From Gimesia alba (GTDB taxonomy: Bacteria; Planctomycetota; Planctomycetia; Planctomycetales; Planctomycetaceae), in assembly GCF_007744675.1 (NCBI RefSeq), contig NZ_CP036269.1, forward strand, positions 5,125,546 to 5,189,545: DNA of 64,000 bases. The letters are read 5' to 3'. Both the position numbers and the translations under genes were made by a program. Positions 44,899 through 53,934 of this stretch are shown here, one piece after another; within the stretch, counting starts at the first letter, position 1, and every line of letters starts with the position of its first letter. The notes beneath the pieces were generated by a model. The model saw only the letters and a program-made list of their open reading frames with translations. It had not been told where the DNA came from and made no database searches.

Positions 44899-45347
44899 GC
44901 TGGCCCGCCTTCTGCTCTCGCCTGACCCACCCGTGAAGCACAATCCATGCGCCCTGAATGCAGCATTCATGAAATGACAGGTTGTGTCACGACGAAAAAA
45001 AAATGACTTGAAGGATTTGCCTGCTTCAAACACGTTGATATCACGAGAACTGTGAATCGAAATGCTGGCGCACCACCAACGTGATCTGGGTCGAGGACAT
45101 TCTAACAAACTCCAGGCCAGTCTGTCACGTACTAAAAACGCTACCACCAAAGAATCAGTAAAGAAGTCAGAATGCCTTCCCCCTGAAGCATTTGAACATT
45201 TTTGTACCAGGTCCTCATTTTTTCAGGACTTCAAGAAGCCCGCTGAAACTCCTTGCACCATCTCGCCAGCGCGACCACAATAAAGAAACACAACTGTGCC
45301 TCGCTATTTATCATCTGCGATTCTTCCAAACACAAAAAGGTCTTCCG
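44899..45347. other. Divergent intergenic region, nothing recognised
   Basis: About 450 bp between the NatA-like gene and the beta-propeller gene. Frames extend into it from both sides but without family features. No clear promoter or terminator. Confidence 0.5.
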
Positions 45348-46604
45348 ATGTGCCTACAAATCTCCCGCTACTGGTTAAACTGCATTCTAATGCTCTGCCT
45401 GATCACTAACTTTGCATCTGCAGAAGACGACTGGCGCGTCTGGCGGGGTCCGAATGCAAATAACATCGCGGCCGAGGGTGAAACACCTCCCATCAAATGG
45501 AGTGAGTCCCAAAATATCCGCTGGAAGGCACCTCTGCCTGGTCGGGGGCATTCCTCACCAATTGTGGTGAATGATCGTGTTCTGATTTCCACTGCGGATG
45601 AAGAGAAACAAATTCAATCGGTGGTCTGTTTTGATCGGGCAACGGGGCGACAGCTCTGGAAAACCGATGTCAGTCAGGGAGATTTTGCCCCTAAGATTCA
45701 TCAGAAAAATACACACGCTTCACCGACACTGGCTTCGAACGGGGAATCAATCTTCGCCGTTTTTCCGCAATTCGATCGGATTCAGCTCACAGCACTGGAT
45801 CTGGAGGGCAAACAGCGGTGGCAGATCAAAGCCGGCGGTTATCTGCCACAAGCATATCAGTTTGGCTATGCCCCCTCGCCCATTCTGTATCAGGGAAATG
45901 TGATTGTCACATCAGAATACGAAAAGAATGGTTTTATCGCAGCCTTTGACCAGCAAACGGGCCGCGAAGCCTGGCGCATCAAACGGCCGGAGAAGATGAA
46001 TTTTTCCACCCCCATCGTGGCACGGCTCGCGGGCCGCGACCAGATGTTGCTCAGCGGCAACGCGAAAGTCGCCAGTTTTGATCCCCAGACCGGACGCGAT
46101 CTCTGGTCTGCCCCGGCGATGTGGCTCGTCAGTTGCGGAACCATGGTCTGGGACAAGGATCTGGTCTTCACCAGTGGCGGATTTCCTTTAAAAGGGACGA
46201 TGGCCGTCAAAGCCGACGGTTCCGGAAAAATCGTCTGGACGAATCGAGTGAAATGTTATGAGCAATCGATGCTGGCCTACAAAGGATATCTGTATGCGGT
46301 CGACGATAACGGCATCGCATACTGCTGGAACGCACAAACGGGAAAGGAACAGTGGAAAAGCCGCCTGGGCGGGAAAGTCTCTTCCTCGCCTGTACTGGCT
46401 AACGAAAATATTTACCTAACGAACGAAAAGGGAAAAACATTCGTCTTTCGGGCCAATCCTGCCAAATTCGAACTGGTGGCAGAAAACCAACTCGGCGATG
46501 AAGGTTTCGCGACGCCAGCGATCTGCGGCAATCAAATTTTCCATCGCGCTGCCAGCCGCGCGTCCGGTAAACGTCAGGAGTTTCTGTACTGCATTGGAGA
46601 GTGA
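45348..46604 (+). CDS. Secreted PQQ-type beta-propeller repeat protein
   Basis: 418 residues from ATG 45348 (AAAGG 7 nt upstream), opening with a signal peptide (core CILMLCLITNFASA). The mature part is WRVWRGPNANNIAAEGE followed by repeated blades with the A-x-D-x-x-T-G-x-x-x-W pattern (FDRATGRQLWK, FDQQTGREAWR, FDPQTGRDLWS, WNAQTGKEQWK). Such planctomycete proteins are periplasmic; cofactor-dependent dehydrogenase residues are not evident, so a binding or scaffold role is equally likely. Two unknown genes follow at 41 and 15 bp, probably one transcript. Confidence 0.9.
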   Translation: MCLQISRYWLNCILMLCLITNFASAEDDWRVWRGPNANNIAAEGETPPIKWSESQNIRWKAPLPGRGHSSPIVVNDRVLISTADEEKQIQSVVCFDRATGRQLWKTDVSQGDFAPKIHQKNTHASPTLASNGESIFAVFPQFDRIQLTALDLEGKQRWQIKAGGYLPQAYQFGYAPSPILYQGNVIVTSEYEKNGFIAAFDQQTGREAWRIKRPEKMNFSTPIVARLAGRDQMLLSGNAKVASFDPQTGRDLWSAPAMWLVSCGTMVWDKDLVFTSGGFPLKGTMAVKADGSGKIVWTNRVKCYEQSMLAYKGYLYAVDDNGIAYCWNAQTGKEQWKSRLGGKVSSSPVLANENIYLTNEKGKTFVFRANPAKFELVAENQLGDEGFATPAICGNQIFHRAASRASGKRQEFLYCIGE

Positions 46605-46645
46605 GCATCAAAATAGATCGGCTGCGGAATCGTTGAGGGGAAATC

Positions 46646-48031
46646 ATGGCTGTTTATTATCTACTGTCGATGCTTGCTGTTATAGCTCCAGGTAAAGCCG
46701 ATTTCTCCGTCGACGAACTGTTCACAATCTATCAGCAGAATCACGCGTCCTTTGTCGCAATGGAACTTGACTGTTTCTACCACTGGGGTCATTCCGATGA
46801 GCTCCCTGCCAGTATCGATGCCGAGATCGATTACTTGAAGAAACAGTTACAGGTGGATGACTTGCCTGTTGAGCTTATTCGGATTATCGAAGCAAAGGCA
46901 TCCCCCGGCTCCAGTTTCCAGGAAGCAAAGCAGCAGTTTATCGCACACAGAGAGATGATGAGAAAACTGGAGTTGAGAGCCATCATAGAACACGAACATA
47001 TTTTCTTCCGAATGACGCCCGAACAATGGGATCTCCACTTGTATCAGAACGCGAAAATGAATGATCTTCGCCAGAAATCTGCAGTGGCGCGCGGTTTGAA
47101 GTCCTTCACCGGCGGCGATTTTCAGCATGTCCAACGAAAAGTAGAGGGAGGATGGCTTTGCCTTGAACCTTATCCTTATGTCAATAGCACGTACCCTGTT
47201 GCATGCTCCAAAACGATTTGGGACACAAGGCAAGCACCACTACCTTTGTTCTTGGAATCAGGGCTTCTAAAAACGGAATCTTCGACTCATTGGAATACGT
47301 TCTGGGACGAACCAGAAAAAATCCAGTCATTCGGAAGCTGGATCCCCGAGACCGGCGGCCCTCTTCAGTTACTGATTAAACCATTTGACAACATGCAATT
47401 TCAGTTTGTCGCGCTGGATGTATCCAAAGGAGCAATGCCACAATGGAGCTCACTGATGCAGTGCATCGACGACCATTCCATTGAGAATTTAACTCCGGAA
47501 ATCGTGTCCAATCTCGCCGCACAGATCGAATTTTTTCGGAATCATTCAACAACCAACTCACGCAAGGAAGCGGTTCCGTTGAAAATTATTTTTTTCGATG
47601 ACTACCAGAACTTAGAAAGCGCCGGCTGGTATCCGTTCAAGATCATGCATAAGCATATCACACTTCATCCAACCGAAGAAACATACAGAGAAAAACGGAC
47701 CTGGAGACATACGCCGTTTGGTATCGGAGGCATCCAGACGCTCCAAATCAAATCGATCGCGGTAAATGACTCTGTGAGTAAAGGTGAGCCTTTGAAATTA
47801 CCAGCCAATACCATCATCCTGGATCTCGATACCGAGAATAATACGATCCTGGATGATACCCCCGTCAAAGCGACGGATCGCTTCATGACGCGTCTTCTGG
47901 GGCGCACGCTCTGGGGTACCGTGAAACGGAACGCTGCAGTGTTCATTGGCGGAATGATCATTTTCTGCCTGATCGGCTTCCTGATCTGGAGACGGCTCAA
48001 AGGAAACTCGACCCCGGCGAGTGAACACTAA
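46646..48031 (+). CDS. Unknown exported protein with C-terminal membrane anchor
   Basis: 461 residues. A short hydrophobic N-terminus (about 3-16) ends in PGKADF and may be a signal peptide. The body (about 20-425) has no motif I recognise; it includes LFLESGLLKTE and LEPYPYVNSTYPVACSKTIWD and contains several Cys and many aromatic residues. A strong helix (about 434-452) followed by RRLKGNSTPASEH anchors the C-terminus with a small cytoplasmic tail. GAGGGGA stands before the ATG. It lies 41 bp after the beta-propeller gene and 15 bp before a small membrane protein gene. Confidence 0.8.
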   Translation: MAVYYLLSMLAVIAPGKADFSVDELFTIYQQNHASFVAMELDCFYHWGHSDELPASIDAEIDYLKKQLQVDDLPVELIRIIEAKASPGSSFQEAKQQFIAHREMMRKLELRAIIEHEHIFFRMTPEQWDLHLYQNAKMNDLRQKSAVARGLKSFTGGDFQHVQRKVEGGWLCLEPYPYVNSTYPVACSKTIWDTRQAPLPLFLESGLLKTESSTHWNTFWDEPEKIQSFGSWIPETGGPLQLLIKPFDNMQFQFVALDVSKGAMPQWSSLMQCIDDHSIENLTPEIVSNLAAQIEFFRNHSTTNSRKEAVPLKIIFFDDYQNLESAGWYPFKIMHKHITLHPTEETYREKRTWRHTPFGIGGIQTLQIKSIAVNDSVSKGEPLKLPANTIILDLDTENNTILDDTPVKATDRFMTRLLGRTLWGTVKRNAAVFIGGMIIFCLIGFLIWRRLKGNSTPASEH

Positions 48032-48046
48032 AAGGAGACTACATTA

Positions 48047-48250
48047 TTGAAAACCAGCAAACGCCTTTTCCGTTGGAGTGTCCTTTGTATAACGATCTTT
48101 GTTTCACTGCTGATGCTGGGTTATGTCTTTTATGAGTTGATAGACTTCGACAGCTGGCCGTACCAAGGCACTATCATCATTGCCTGTTTTCTGGGAGGTG
48201 TTGCATTACCGATGATTGTTGTTACTCTCTTTCCCGGTGAAGATGAATGA
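48047..48250 (+). CDS. Small two-helix membrane protein
   Basis: 67 residues from a TTG start, supported by AAAGGAG about 10 nt upstream. Two hydrophobic helices (about 11-29 and 41-60) are separated by ELIDFDSWPYQGT, and the C-terminus is acidic (PGEDE). No family recognised. It follows the previous gene by 15 bp and is closed by a terminator, so it is the last gene of a likely three-gene unit that starts with the beta-propeller gene. Confidence 0.7.
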   Translation: MKTSKRLFRWSVLCITIFVSLLMLGYVFYELIDFDSWPYQGTIIIACFLGGVALPMIVVTLFPGEDE

Positions 48251-48272
48251 AACACGTTATGTTATCGCGCAC

Positions 48273-48313
48273 AAAAAAACTGTAGCCGATACAGAACCGA
48301 CTACAGTTTTCAG
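48273..48313. terminator. Terminator between convergent units
   Basis: AAAACTGTAG (48276-48285) pairs with CTACAGTTTT (48301-48310) over a 15-nt loop. Flanking A and T runs allow action from both sides. Confidence 0.75.
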
Positions 48314-48332
48314 ATTAACAAACTCGTTTTTC

Positions 48333-48788
48333 TTATTTTGCTTTTTTGAGATTCATATCCAGCAGACTACCTGCACCCGTATCTCCTTTAGCGGACTTCA
48401 GGACAATTTTGATCGAGTCTCCGCCCCCTTCCGGGACCATCACCTGGGTATCCTGGACAGCGGGTGGGGGATCCATGAAATTTTCTCCCATGTTGCCCAG
48501 CACTACGCGATAGTTACCCGGAGCAGCACCATCCTCTTCCTCGTAGGTTCCCAAGACAAACGTGCCATCTGCGTTGACGTTTGCTTTCGCAGTTCGAACG
48601 TTGTCTCCCTGCTTCTGAATCGGTAACAGATCGATATGAATCGGGCCAAACGGCTTGTCATCCAAAGTCAGCACACCAGAGGCGGGAACGGTTTTCACCG
48701 TACGTTTATCGCCGGACGCATCACCTCCACCGCACCCGGAAAGGGTCAGCATCAAGATGACAGTCAGGACATTCACAGAGCGCAACAT
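48333..48788 (-). CDS. Small planctomycete lipoprotein, beta-sandwich type
   Basis: 151 residues. The signal peptide ends in the lipobox LSGC (Cys19), so it is a lipoprotein. After a short Gly/Asp linker the body reads ASGVLTLDDKPFGPIHIDLLP, the start of a transthyretin/carboxypeptidase-regulatory-like sandwich seen in many planctomycete lipoproteins, with VNADGTFVLGTY and APGNYRVVLGN. It follows the DUF1559 gene on the same strand, the usual pairing; a terminator hairpin sits between them. Function unknown. Confidence 0.88.
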   Translation of the reverse strand: MLRSVNVLTVILMLTLSGCGGGDASGDKRTVKTVPASGVLTLDDKPFGPIHIDLLPIQKQGDNVRTAKANVNADGTFVLGTYEEEDGAAPGNYRVVLGNMGENFMDPPPAVQDTQVMVPEGGGDSIKIVLKSAKGDTGAGSLLDMNLKKAK

Positions 48789-48835
48789 CTCTAAAAACCT
48801 TCTTAGAATAAGACTAAATGAATCGGAAGTGAAGA

Positions 48836-48866
48836 AAAACGGTTCCTCTCCTGAAGGAGAGGAACC
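48836..48866 (-). terminator. Hairpin terminator between the DUF1559 and lipoprotein genes
   Basis: An 11-bp perfect stem (GGTTCCTCTCC at 48841-48851, complement at 48856-48866, loop TGAA) is followed on the minus strand by GTTTTTC. It may give partial termination so the DUF1559 gene is made in excess over the lipoprotein. Confidence 0.75.
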
Positions 48867-48877
48867 TGAAGTGTTGA

Positions 48878-49891
48878 TTAAAATTCTCCGACAATACTAT
48901 CGAATCTGCCACCAGCGATGGTGTTGAGTGACATCCAGAGACTGGGTGCACCGGCAGACTGATTGTGGTCACCATGATAGTCAATGTTTTCACTGACAAA
49001 GCGGACGGAGCCATCGGCCATCATGAAGTGAGCGCCCCCCTGATGTACGGAACCAGGTCCCGGCCAGTCAGAGTTCAAACAATGCGCGGCGATGTAGACA
49101 GGTCCCCAGGCGTAAGGAGCAGTCTTGTAAAACGTGCCGTCTTCTCCTGTCGATGTTCCATCTGGTAACAGCAGATTATTGTTAGCATTATTCATCACGA
49201 CAATGTGAGTTGAAGCAACGAACGCCATCCGATAGACGGCTTCGCCGCCACCGTCACGCAATCGACCTGCACCACAAGTCCGTCCGCCACCGGCAAAACC
49301 ATTTTGGGGAACTTCACCGACAGCAATCGTGGTCGTGGTTCCATCGGTGATGTCACGGATGCGTACTTTCGATTTGAGAGTGAAGACTCCGGTATGAATC
49401 TGGTTGGGTCGCTGCCACCAGTCAAACCCCTGTGATCCAGCGTAGTTCGTGGTAGCAAAACCATCGCGTGCACTGGGATCGTGATCCTGGTCGGAGGGGC
49501 AATGTAGAACCGGGAGCTTGGTCGCCTGAATCGGGCCGGCGGGTCCGGTCTGATTCAAGAGAGGCGCAGAAAAGTTAATCTGATTGTAAAGTGGCGCCTG
49601 TTCCAGGAAAGGCAGAATTAATGTAATCCAGGTGTAGTTACGCGCGCCGGGATTTGATCCACCTGGATCGTTGGTCCACACATCATTCGGGAAAATCGAA
49701 TGTGTTTCATGATAATTGTGCAGTGCCAATCCGAGTTGTTTCAGATTGTTTTTACAGGTACTGCGTCGGGCGGCTTCACGCGCCTGCTGCACTGCGGGCA
49801 ACAGTAACGCAATCAAAATTGCAATGATGGCAATCACCACCAGCAACTCGATCAACGTGAAACCTTTCCTTTGTGACTGTCTCAGATTCAT
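48878..49891 (-). CDS. DUF1559 protein with pilin-like N-terminus
   Basis: 337 residues from ATG 49891, fixed by AAGGAG 6 nt upstream. The N-terminus [36 protein letters not shown] is split here by prepilin peptidase after Gly (KG/FTLIE), as in type II secretion pseudopilins and type IV pilins. The rest is the DUF1559 (SBP_bac_10) domain with [10 protein letters not shown], the ending [17 protein letters not shown] and the Cys residues usual in the family. These proteins are a hallmark of planctomycetes, often in many copies; their role is not settled. Confidence 0.95.
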   Translation of the reverse strand: MNLRQSQRKGFTLIELLVVIAIIAILIALLLPAVQQAREAARRSTCKNNLKQLGLALHNYHETHSIFPNDVWTNDPGGSNPGARNYTWITLILPFLEQAPLYNQINFSAPLLNQTGPAGPIQATKLPVLHCPSDQDHDPSARDGFATTNYAGSQGFDWWQRPNQIHTGVFTLKSKVRIRDITDGTTTTIAVGEVPQNGFAGGGRTCGAGRLRDGGGEAVYRMAFVASTHIVVMNNANNNLLLPDGTSTGEDGTFYKTAPYAWGPVYIAAHCLNSDWPGPGSVHQGGAHFMMADGSVRFVSENIDYHGDHNQSAGAPSLWMSLNTIAGGRFDSIVGEF

Positions 49892-50519
49892 ACTACTCTC
49901 CTTCATAAAATAAAATAAGAAAAAGTGAAAATCGATATGATTATTCTGTTCCATACAACACGCAAATATTTTCAATACTCGAAAAGAGCATCTGAATATA
50001 CGCAGCAAAGATCAAAGCAGAATCCCGGAGAACCGGACGTCGTAAAAGAGTTGTCTAGGTTTTAGATCGAAAAAAGAGTTGTAGAGGAGTATCTTGAACT
50101 CCCTCAGTATCACCTACTACACAAAAAAGTAGAATTATTAATTTATGTAGAAGGTGGTCTTAATATATCTAAATACTCTCATTAATACACACTTGCGTAA
50201 ACCTGATTTTATAAAAGGTTTTATAAAAAAGTCAATTTCGTCGCAAAATGCTCCCTTGTTTCGTTTCAGTTAAAATACGAATATTAACCAGTTTTTTATC
50301 ACAGGTGAGAAAACGGCATTACAGGATCAGTCCCCCTGAACTCGCCCGGAATCCACATCCTTGTTCACAACTGATCTTTTATCCAAAATCTTGTACACAA
50401 AATAATACACTCCATTCGAAATTGAAAACGGCTCTGACTCAAGTTACCTTTTCGTCAAAGCGAACGAGGATTTCTGTCCCCGTCCTAATTTTGGTGATTT
50501 CAGCTAGAAAACCTGTCGT
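49892..50519. other. AT-rich divergent intergenic region
   Basis: About 630 bp, clearly richer in A and T than its surroundings. It holds two copies of AAAAGAGTTGT (50044-50054 and 50072-50082) and two adjacent copies of the palindrome TTTTATAAAA (50207-50216 and 50219-50228). A candidate -10 TAAAAT lies at 50271-50276 with no good -35. No gene seen. Confidence 0.55.
50207..50228. repeat. Two adjacent TTTTATAAAA palindromes
   Basis: Two identical 10-bp self-complementary units separated by GG, that is, one per 12 bp. Spacing near one helical turn could suit a binding site for an AT-preferring protein, but chance in AT-rich DNA is also possible. Confidence 0.4.
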
Positions 50520-51593
50520 ATGTCCCAGCAAACACAATTTGATTTGATCCTTGTGGGGCAGGGTCTGGCTGGTACGGCGCTGGGGTGGACGTTGCTGCAC
50601 CGTGGCTATCAGGTATTAATTCTTGACCGTTGTGAATCGACCACTTCTTCCCAAATCGCGGCGGGACTGATCACGCCGATCACCGGATTGCGGCTGGTGG
50701 TTTCCTGGCGACTCGACGATTTTCTGCCGTTTGCGACCGACTTTTATCAGCAGATTGAACAAAAAACCGCTTCTCACTTTTTCGAACTCAAGCCGATGCT
50801 GCGACTGTTTGCTTCCGAACAGGAGCAGGACCAATATCGGCAGCGTTCACAAACGCACTTCCCGCAGTTGGTTTCTCAACCGCAACCACTGGCTGATGAA
50901 AGTGCGTTTGAGATGAGCCGGGGCGGCTTTGAAATGGCACAGGGAGGGCAGCTGGATGTGCCAACTTACCTGAGTGTCTCCCGCACGCACTTTTCCACAC
51001 AGAATTGTTTTCTGAAAGCAGACCTCAATCCGGTCAGCGATGTCAAGTTTGAACCAGAGCGTGTGATTCTCCCTCGCTGGAATATCTCTGCTGATAGAAT
51101 CATTTTTTGTGAAGGCATTCACGGTCAACAGAATCCCTGGTTTCAAAGCATCCCTTTTGAAGGAGCAAAAGGAGAAATCCTTACCTTGAAAATACCGGGA
51201 CTGACAGAACGACGCGTAGTGCATCGAGGAGTCTGGCTGGCACATTGGAAAGAAGACCTGTATCGTGCCGGTTCGACTTATGATCGCGAACATCTTGACT
51301 GTGAACCAACGTCCGCCGGCCGCGAGGAAATCTGTGCGCGACTTTCCGAGTTTCTCAAACTCCCCTTCGAAGTCGTTGACCACCGGGCAGCCGTCCGACC
51401 GGTGATTCGGGGCCGCTTACCAATTATGGGCCTGCATCCCGCGCAGAACAAAGTCGGATTTTTTAACGGCTTCGCTTCGAAGGGAAGCCTGCAAACGCCT
51501 TGGATGGCGAATTATTTCGTCGACGTGCTGGAAGGCAAACAACCTTTAGACAAACAACTGGACCTTAGCCGCAAAGTCGATCTTACCCAATGA
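50520..51593 (+). CDS. FAD-dependent oxidoreductase, DAO family, MnmC(o)-like candidate
   Basis: 357 residues. DLILVGQGLAGTALGWTLLHRGYQVLILD is the FAD-binding site, split as GQGLAG (13-18) and the acidic end of strand two. TTSSQIAAGLITPITGLR occupies the place of the flavin-contact loop, and VDHRAAVRPVIRGRLPIMG and GFFNGFASKGSLQTP are the usual DAO C-terminal segments. The family includes glycine oxidase, ThiO and the oxidase half of MnmC. The gene overlaps the following gene by 4 bp (ATGA), and that gene is a YtqB/MnmM-type methyltransferase. I therefore favour the tRNA cmnm5-to-nm5 uridine oxidase role; this is inference from context. Confidence 0.85.
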   Translation: MSQQTQFDLILVGQGLAGTALGWTLLHRGYQVLILDRCESTTSSQIAAGLITPITGLRLVVSWRLDDFLPFATDFYQQIEQKTASHFFELKPMLRLFASEQEQDQYRQRSQTHFPQLVSQPQPLADESAFEMSRGGFEMAQGGQLDVPTYLSVSRTHFSTQNCFLKADLNPVSDVKFEPERVILPRWNISADRIIFCEGIHGQQNPWFQSIPFEGAKGEILTLKIPGLTERRVVHRGVWLAHWKEDLYRAGSTYDREHLDCEPTSAGREEICARLSEFLKLPFEVVDHRAAVRPVIRGRLPIMGLHPAQNKVGFFNGFASKGSLQTPWMANYFVDVLEGKQPLDKQLDLSRKVDLTQ

Positions 51594-52159
51594 CACGCTT
51601 AACCGACCGAGCTCACCAACTGATTGCTGCTGTGTTACAGCCGGGTGAAACTGCCGTTGATGCAACCGCAGGCAATGGGCACGACACGCTGTTTCTATGT
51701 CAGACCGTGGGTCCAGCGGGGCAGGTTTACGCGTTCGACATTCAACAGGTGGCGCTGAACCAAGCGGCTGAATTACTGCATCAATCCGGTTATACAAACT
51801 GTGAATTGGTTTGTTGTGATCACAGCTTACTTCGAGAGATGATACCTGAAGAGTACCAGGGACGCATTGGTGCGATCATGTTCAACCTGGGATATCTGCC
51901 TGGCGGAGATCATAGTCAAATCACACAGACAGACTCGACGCTGACTGCGATCGAAGCGGCACTGTTGTTGTTACGACCTGGCGGCATCCTGACCGTAATG
52001 GCGTATCCCGGTCACGCCGGGGGTGATTCAGAAATGACAGCGGTGGCAAAACGTTTCCGCCAACTGGAAGAGAGTCATTTTAAAATTGAAGTTATATTGG
52101 CGCGATCGGAATCGACCAGCGCACCACGGTTGCTTGTGGCACAAAAGCCGGAGAGTTAG
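51590..52159 (+). CDS. mnmM: YtqB/MnmM-type SAM methyltransferase (tRNA nm5U methyltransferase candidate)
   Basis: 189 residues of the rRNA_methylase/YtqB family. VDATAGNGHDTLFL (24-37) is the SAM loop and FNLGYLPGGDHSQIT (about 97-112) is the family hallmark, absent from other class I methyltransferases. ALLLLRPGGILTVMAYPGHAGG follows as usual. YtqB of Gram-positives (now MnmM) adds the methyl group that converts nm5(s2)U34 to mnm5(s2)U34 in tRNA. The gene is translationally coupled to the DAO-family oxidase by a 4-bp overlap, so together they could replace the two halves of MnmC. Confidence 0.88.
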   Translation: MTRLTDRAHQLIAAVLQPGETAVDATAGNGHDTLFLCQTVGPAGQVYAFDIQQVALNQAAELLHQSGYTNCELVCCDHSLLREMIPEEYQGRIGAIMFNLGYLPGGDHSQITQTDSTLTAIEAALLLLRPGGILTVMAYPGHAGGDSEMTAVAKRFRQLEESHFKIEVILARSESTSAPRLLVAQKPES

Positions 52160-52166
52160 CGGCAGA

Positions 52167-52409
52167 CTACTCTTCTTCTGATGAATCTTCTGCAGATTCG
52201 GACGACTCGCGAATCTCTTCGATCACCTGACGGGCACGGTCCACATCGTTTGACATGACATCGACTTTGACTTCAAAGACTCCGGTATAACCTGCCTGAA
52301 GTTCATTTTCGAGCATGCAGCGTATTCCTTCCCCTTCCAGCGTCATTTTAATAAATTCCGCTTCCATCACGTTTGTGGTAGAATACACTGTTTCGAGGCT
52401 TTCGCTCAT
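52167..52409 (-). CDS. DUF2007 putative signal-transducing protein
   Basis: 80 residues. LETVYSTTNVMEAEFIKMTLEGEGIRCMLEN followed by KVDVMSNDVDRARQVIEEI is the ferredoxin-like DUF2007 domain, and the tail is a run of Ser and Glu. A role in protein-protein or regulatory binding is assumed in the family but unproven. AAGG lies about 9 nt before the ATG. It is convergent with mnmM, with only 7 bp between. Confidence 0.88.
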   Translation of the reverse strand: MSESLETVYSTTNVMEAEFIKMTLEGEGIRCMLENELQAGYTGVFEVKVDVMSNDVDRARQVIEEIRESSESAEDSSEEE

Positions 52410-52665
52410 CGCTATTTTTCCTTAAGACAAACCGTCCATGTTATCGGATTCGATACATGGAGCGCTCAACAGTCAGTCAGTTATTCGTTTTGCATCTGAT
52501 CAAGCTAACTGGAAACTCAATTTACTTCAATACTGTTTTCGGCACTTGAGGTCAGATCCCTGACAAAGAGACAGAGTCTCATTTGATGCTTGTAATCTAA
52601 TATAGCTCGGCGATACTCTGAAAGACGGCGCCATTCCGTATTTTCCCGGAGAATAAAGGGACGTT

Positions 52666-53934
52666 ATGAAATTCCACTCCTCATCCGTTACAATCAGGGC
52701 AAAACGTGTGCTTCTGATGCTTGCCTTCACCCTGTTCCTCGCTCCCGCTTCGCTACCGGCTGAAGATTTCCCCCGCAAACCAGTCGTCCTGACAGAACGT
52801 GCACGTAAGTTGCATCAACAATGCCTGGTAATTGACGGGCACAATGATCTCCCCTGGACGATGCGGCAAAAGGCGGCTTCTTCATTCAAACAGGCCGATA
52901 TCTCGCAGCCTCAACCCAAGTTTCATACGGATATTCCCCGTCTCAAAACAGGAAATGTCGGCGCCCAGTTCTGGTCTGCATATGTTCCCTCTGAAACGCG
53001 ACTCGAACGGCGTGCCGCCCATAATACACTGGAACAGATTGACCTGATTCATCGTATGATTAAGAGATATCCTGAAACATTCGAGATGGCATCCACGGCC
53101 GATGATATTGAACGAATTCACAAGTCGGGAAAAATTGCCTCAATGATCGGCGTGGAAGGCGGGCATTCGATTGAAAATTCGTTGTCTCTGCTGCGTGTGT
53201 TTTACGGGCTCGGCGTCCGCTACATGACCTTGACACATTCCGACTCGCTCGACTGGGCCGATTCAGCAACCGATGATGCGAAAAATAATGGACTCTCCCC
53301 ATTCGGTGAAGAAGTCGTCCTCACCATGAATCGGCTGGGAATGCTGGTTGACATTTCACACGTTTCTCCGGAAACAATGGAGGACGTGCTGCGTGTGAGC
53401 AAGGCACCGATTATCGCATCACATTCTTCCGCGCGGGCGATTGCCGATCATGCACGGAACGTTCCCGATGAGATCCTGCTCAAAATCAAAGCGAACGATG
53501 GCGTGGTGATGGTGAATTACTTCTCTGGCTTCGTGGTTCCTGAATCGGCCCGGCAGATGACGGAAATGTTTAACGTCCGCCGCGAACTGAAGCAGAAATA
53601 TCCAAATGAAACGGAATTCAACCGGGAATACAATCGCTGGAAAAGCAGCCACAAAATGAAACCGGGCACGATTCATGATGTCGTCGATCATATTGACCAC
53701 ATCGCGAAAGTCGCGGGTGTGGAACACGTGGGGATCGGCTCCGATTTCGACGGCGTTTCCTCATTGCCAAAGCAACTGGAAGATGTCTCCACCTACCCGC
53801 TGATCACCCAGGCGTTACTGGATCGGGGATACACGGATCAGCAGATCAAACAGATTATGGGACAGAATCTGATGCGCGTGTTACGAAAGGCAGAACAGGT
53901 TGCCAAACAGCTCCAGCAGCAACCGGCGGAATAA
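52666..53934 (+). CDS. Membrane dipeptidase (M19, renal dipeptidase family)
   Basis: 422 residues with a signal peptide (core about 13-31, ASLPAED following). IDGHNDLPW (His59, Asp61) binds the first zinc, GVEGGHSIE gives the bridging Glu, VDISHVS and IASHSSARAIADHARNV hold two more His, and HVGIGSDFDG the final Asp, so the binuclear zinc site is complete. Such enzymes cleave dipeptides, including D-Ala or D-Glu forms from peptidoglycan. AAAGGG lies shortly before the ATG. Single gene, followed by about 480 bp without a credible gene. Confidence 0.94.
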   Translation: MKFHSSSVTIRAKRVLLMLAFTLFLAPASLPAEDFPRKPVVLTERARKLHQQCLVIDGHNDLPWTMRQKAASSFKQADISQPQPKFHTDIPRLKTGNVGAQFWSAYVPSETRLERRAAHNTLEQIDLIHRMIKRYPETFEMASTADDIERIHKSGKIASMIGVEGGHSIENSLSLLRVFYGLGVRYMTLTHSDSLDWADSATDDAKNNGLSPFGEEVVLTMNRLGMLVDISHVSPETMEDVLRVSKAPIIASHSSARAIADHARNVPDEILLKIKANDGVVMVNYFSGFVVPESARQMTEMFNVRRELKQKYPNETEFNREYNRWKSSHKMKPGTIHDVVDHIDHIAKVAGVEHVGIGSDFDGVSSLPKQLEDVSTYPLITQALLDRGYTDQQIKQIMGQNLMRVLRKAEQVAKQLQQQPAE

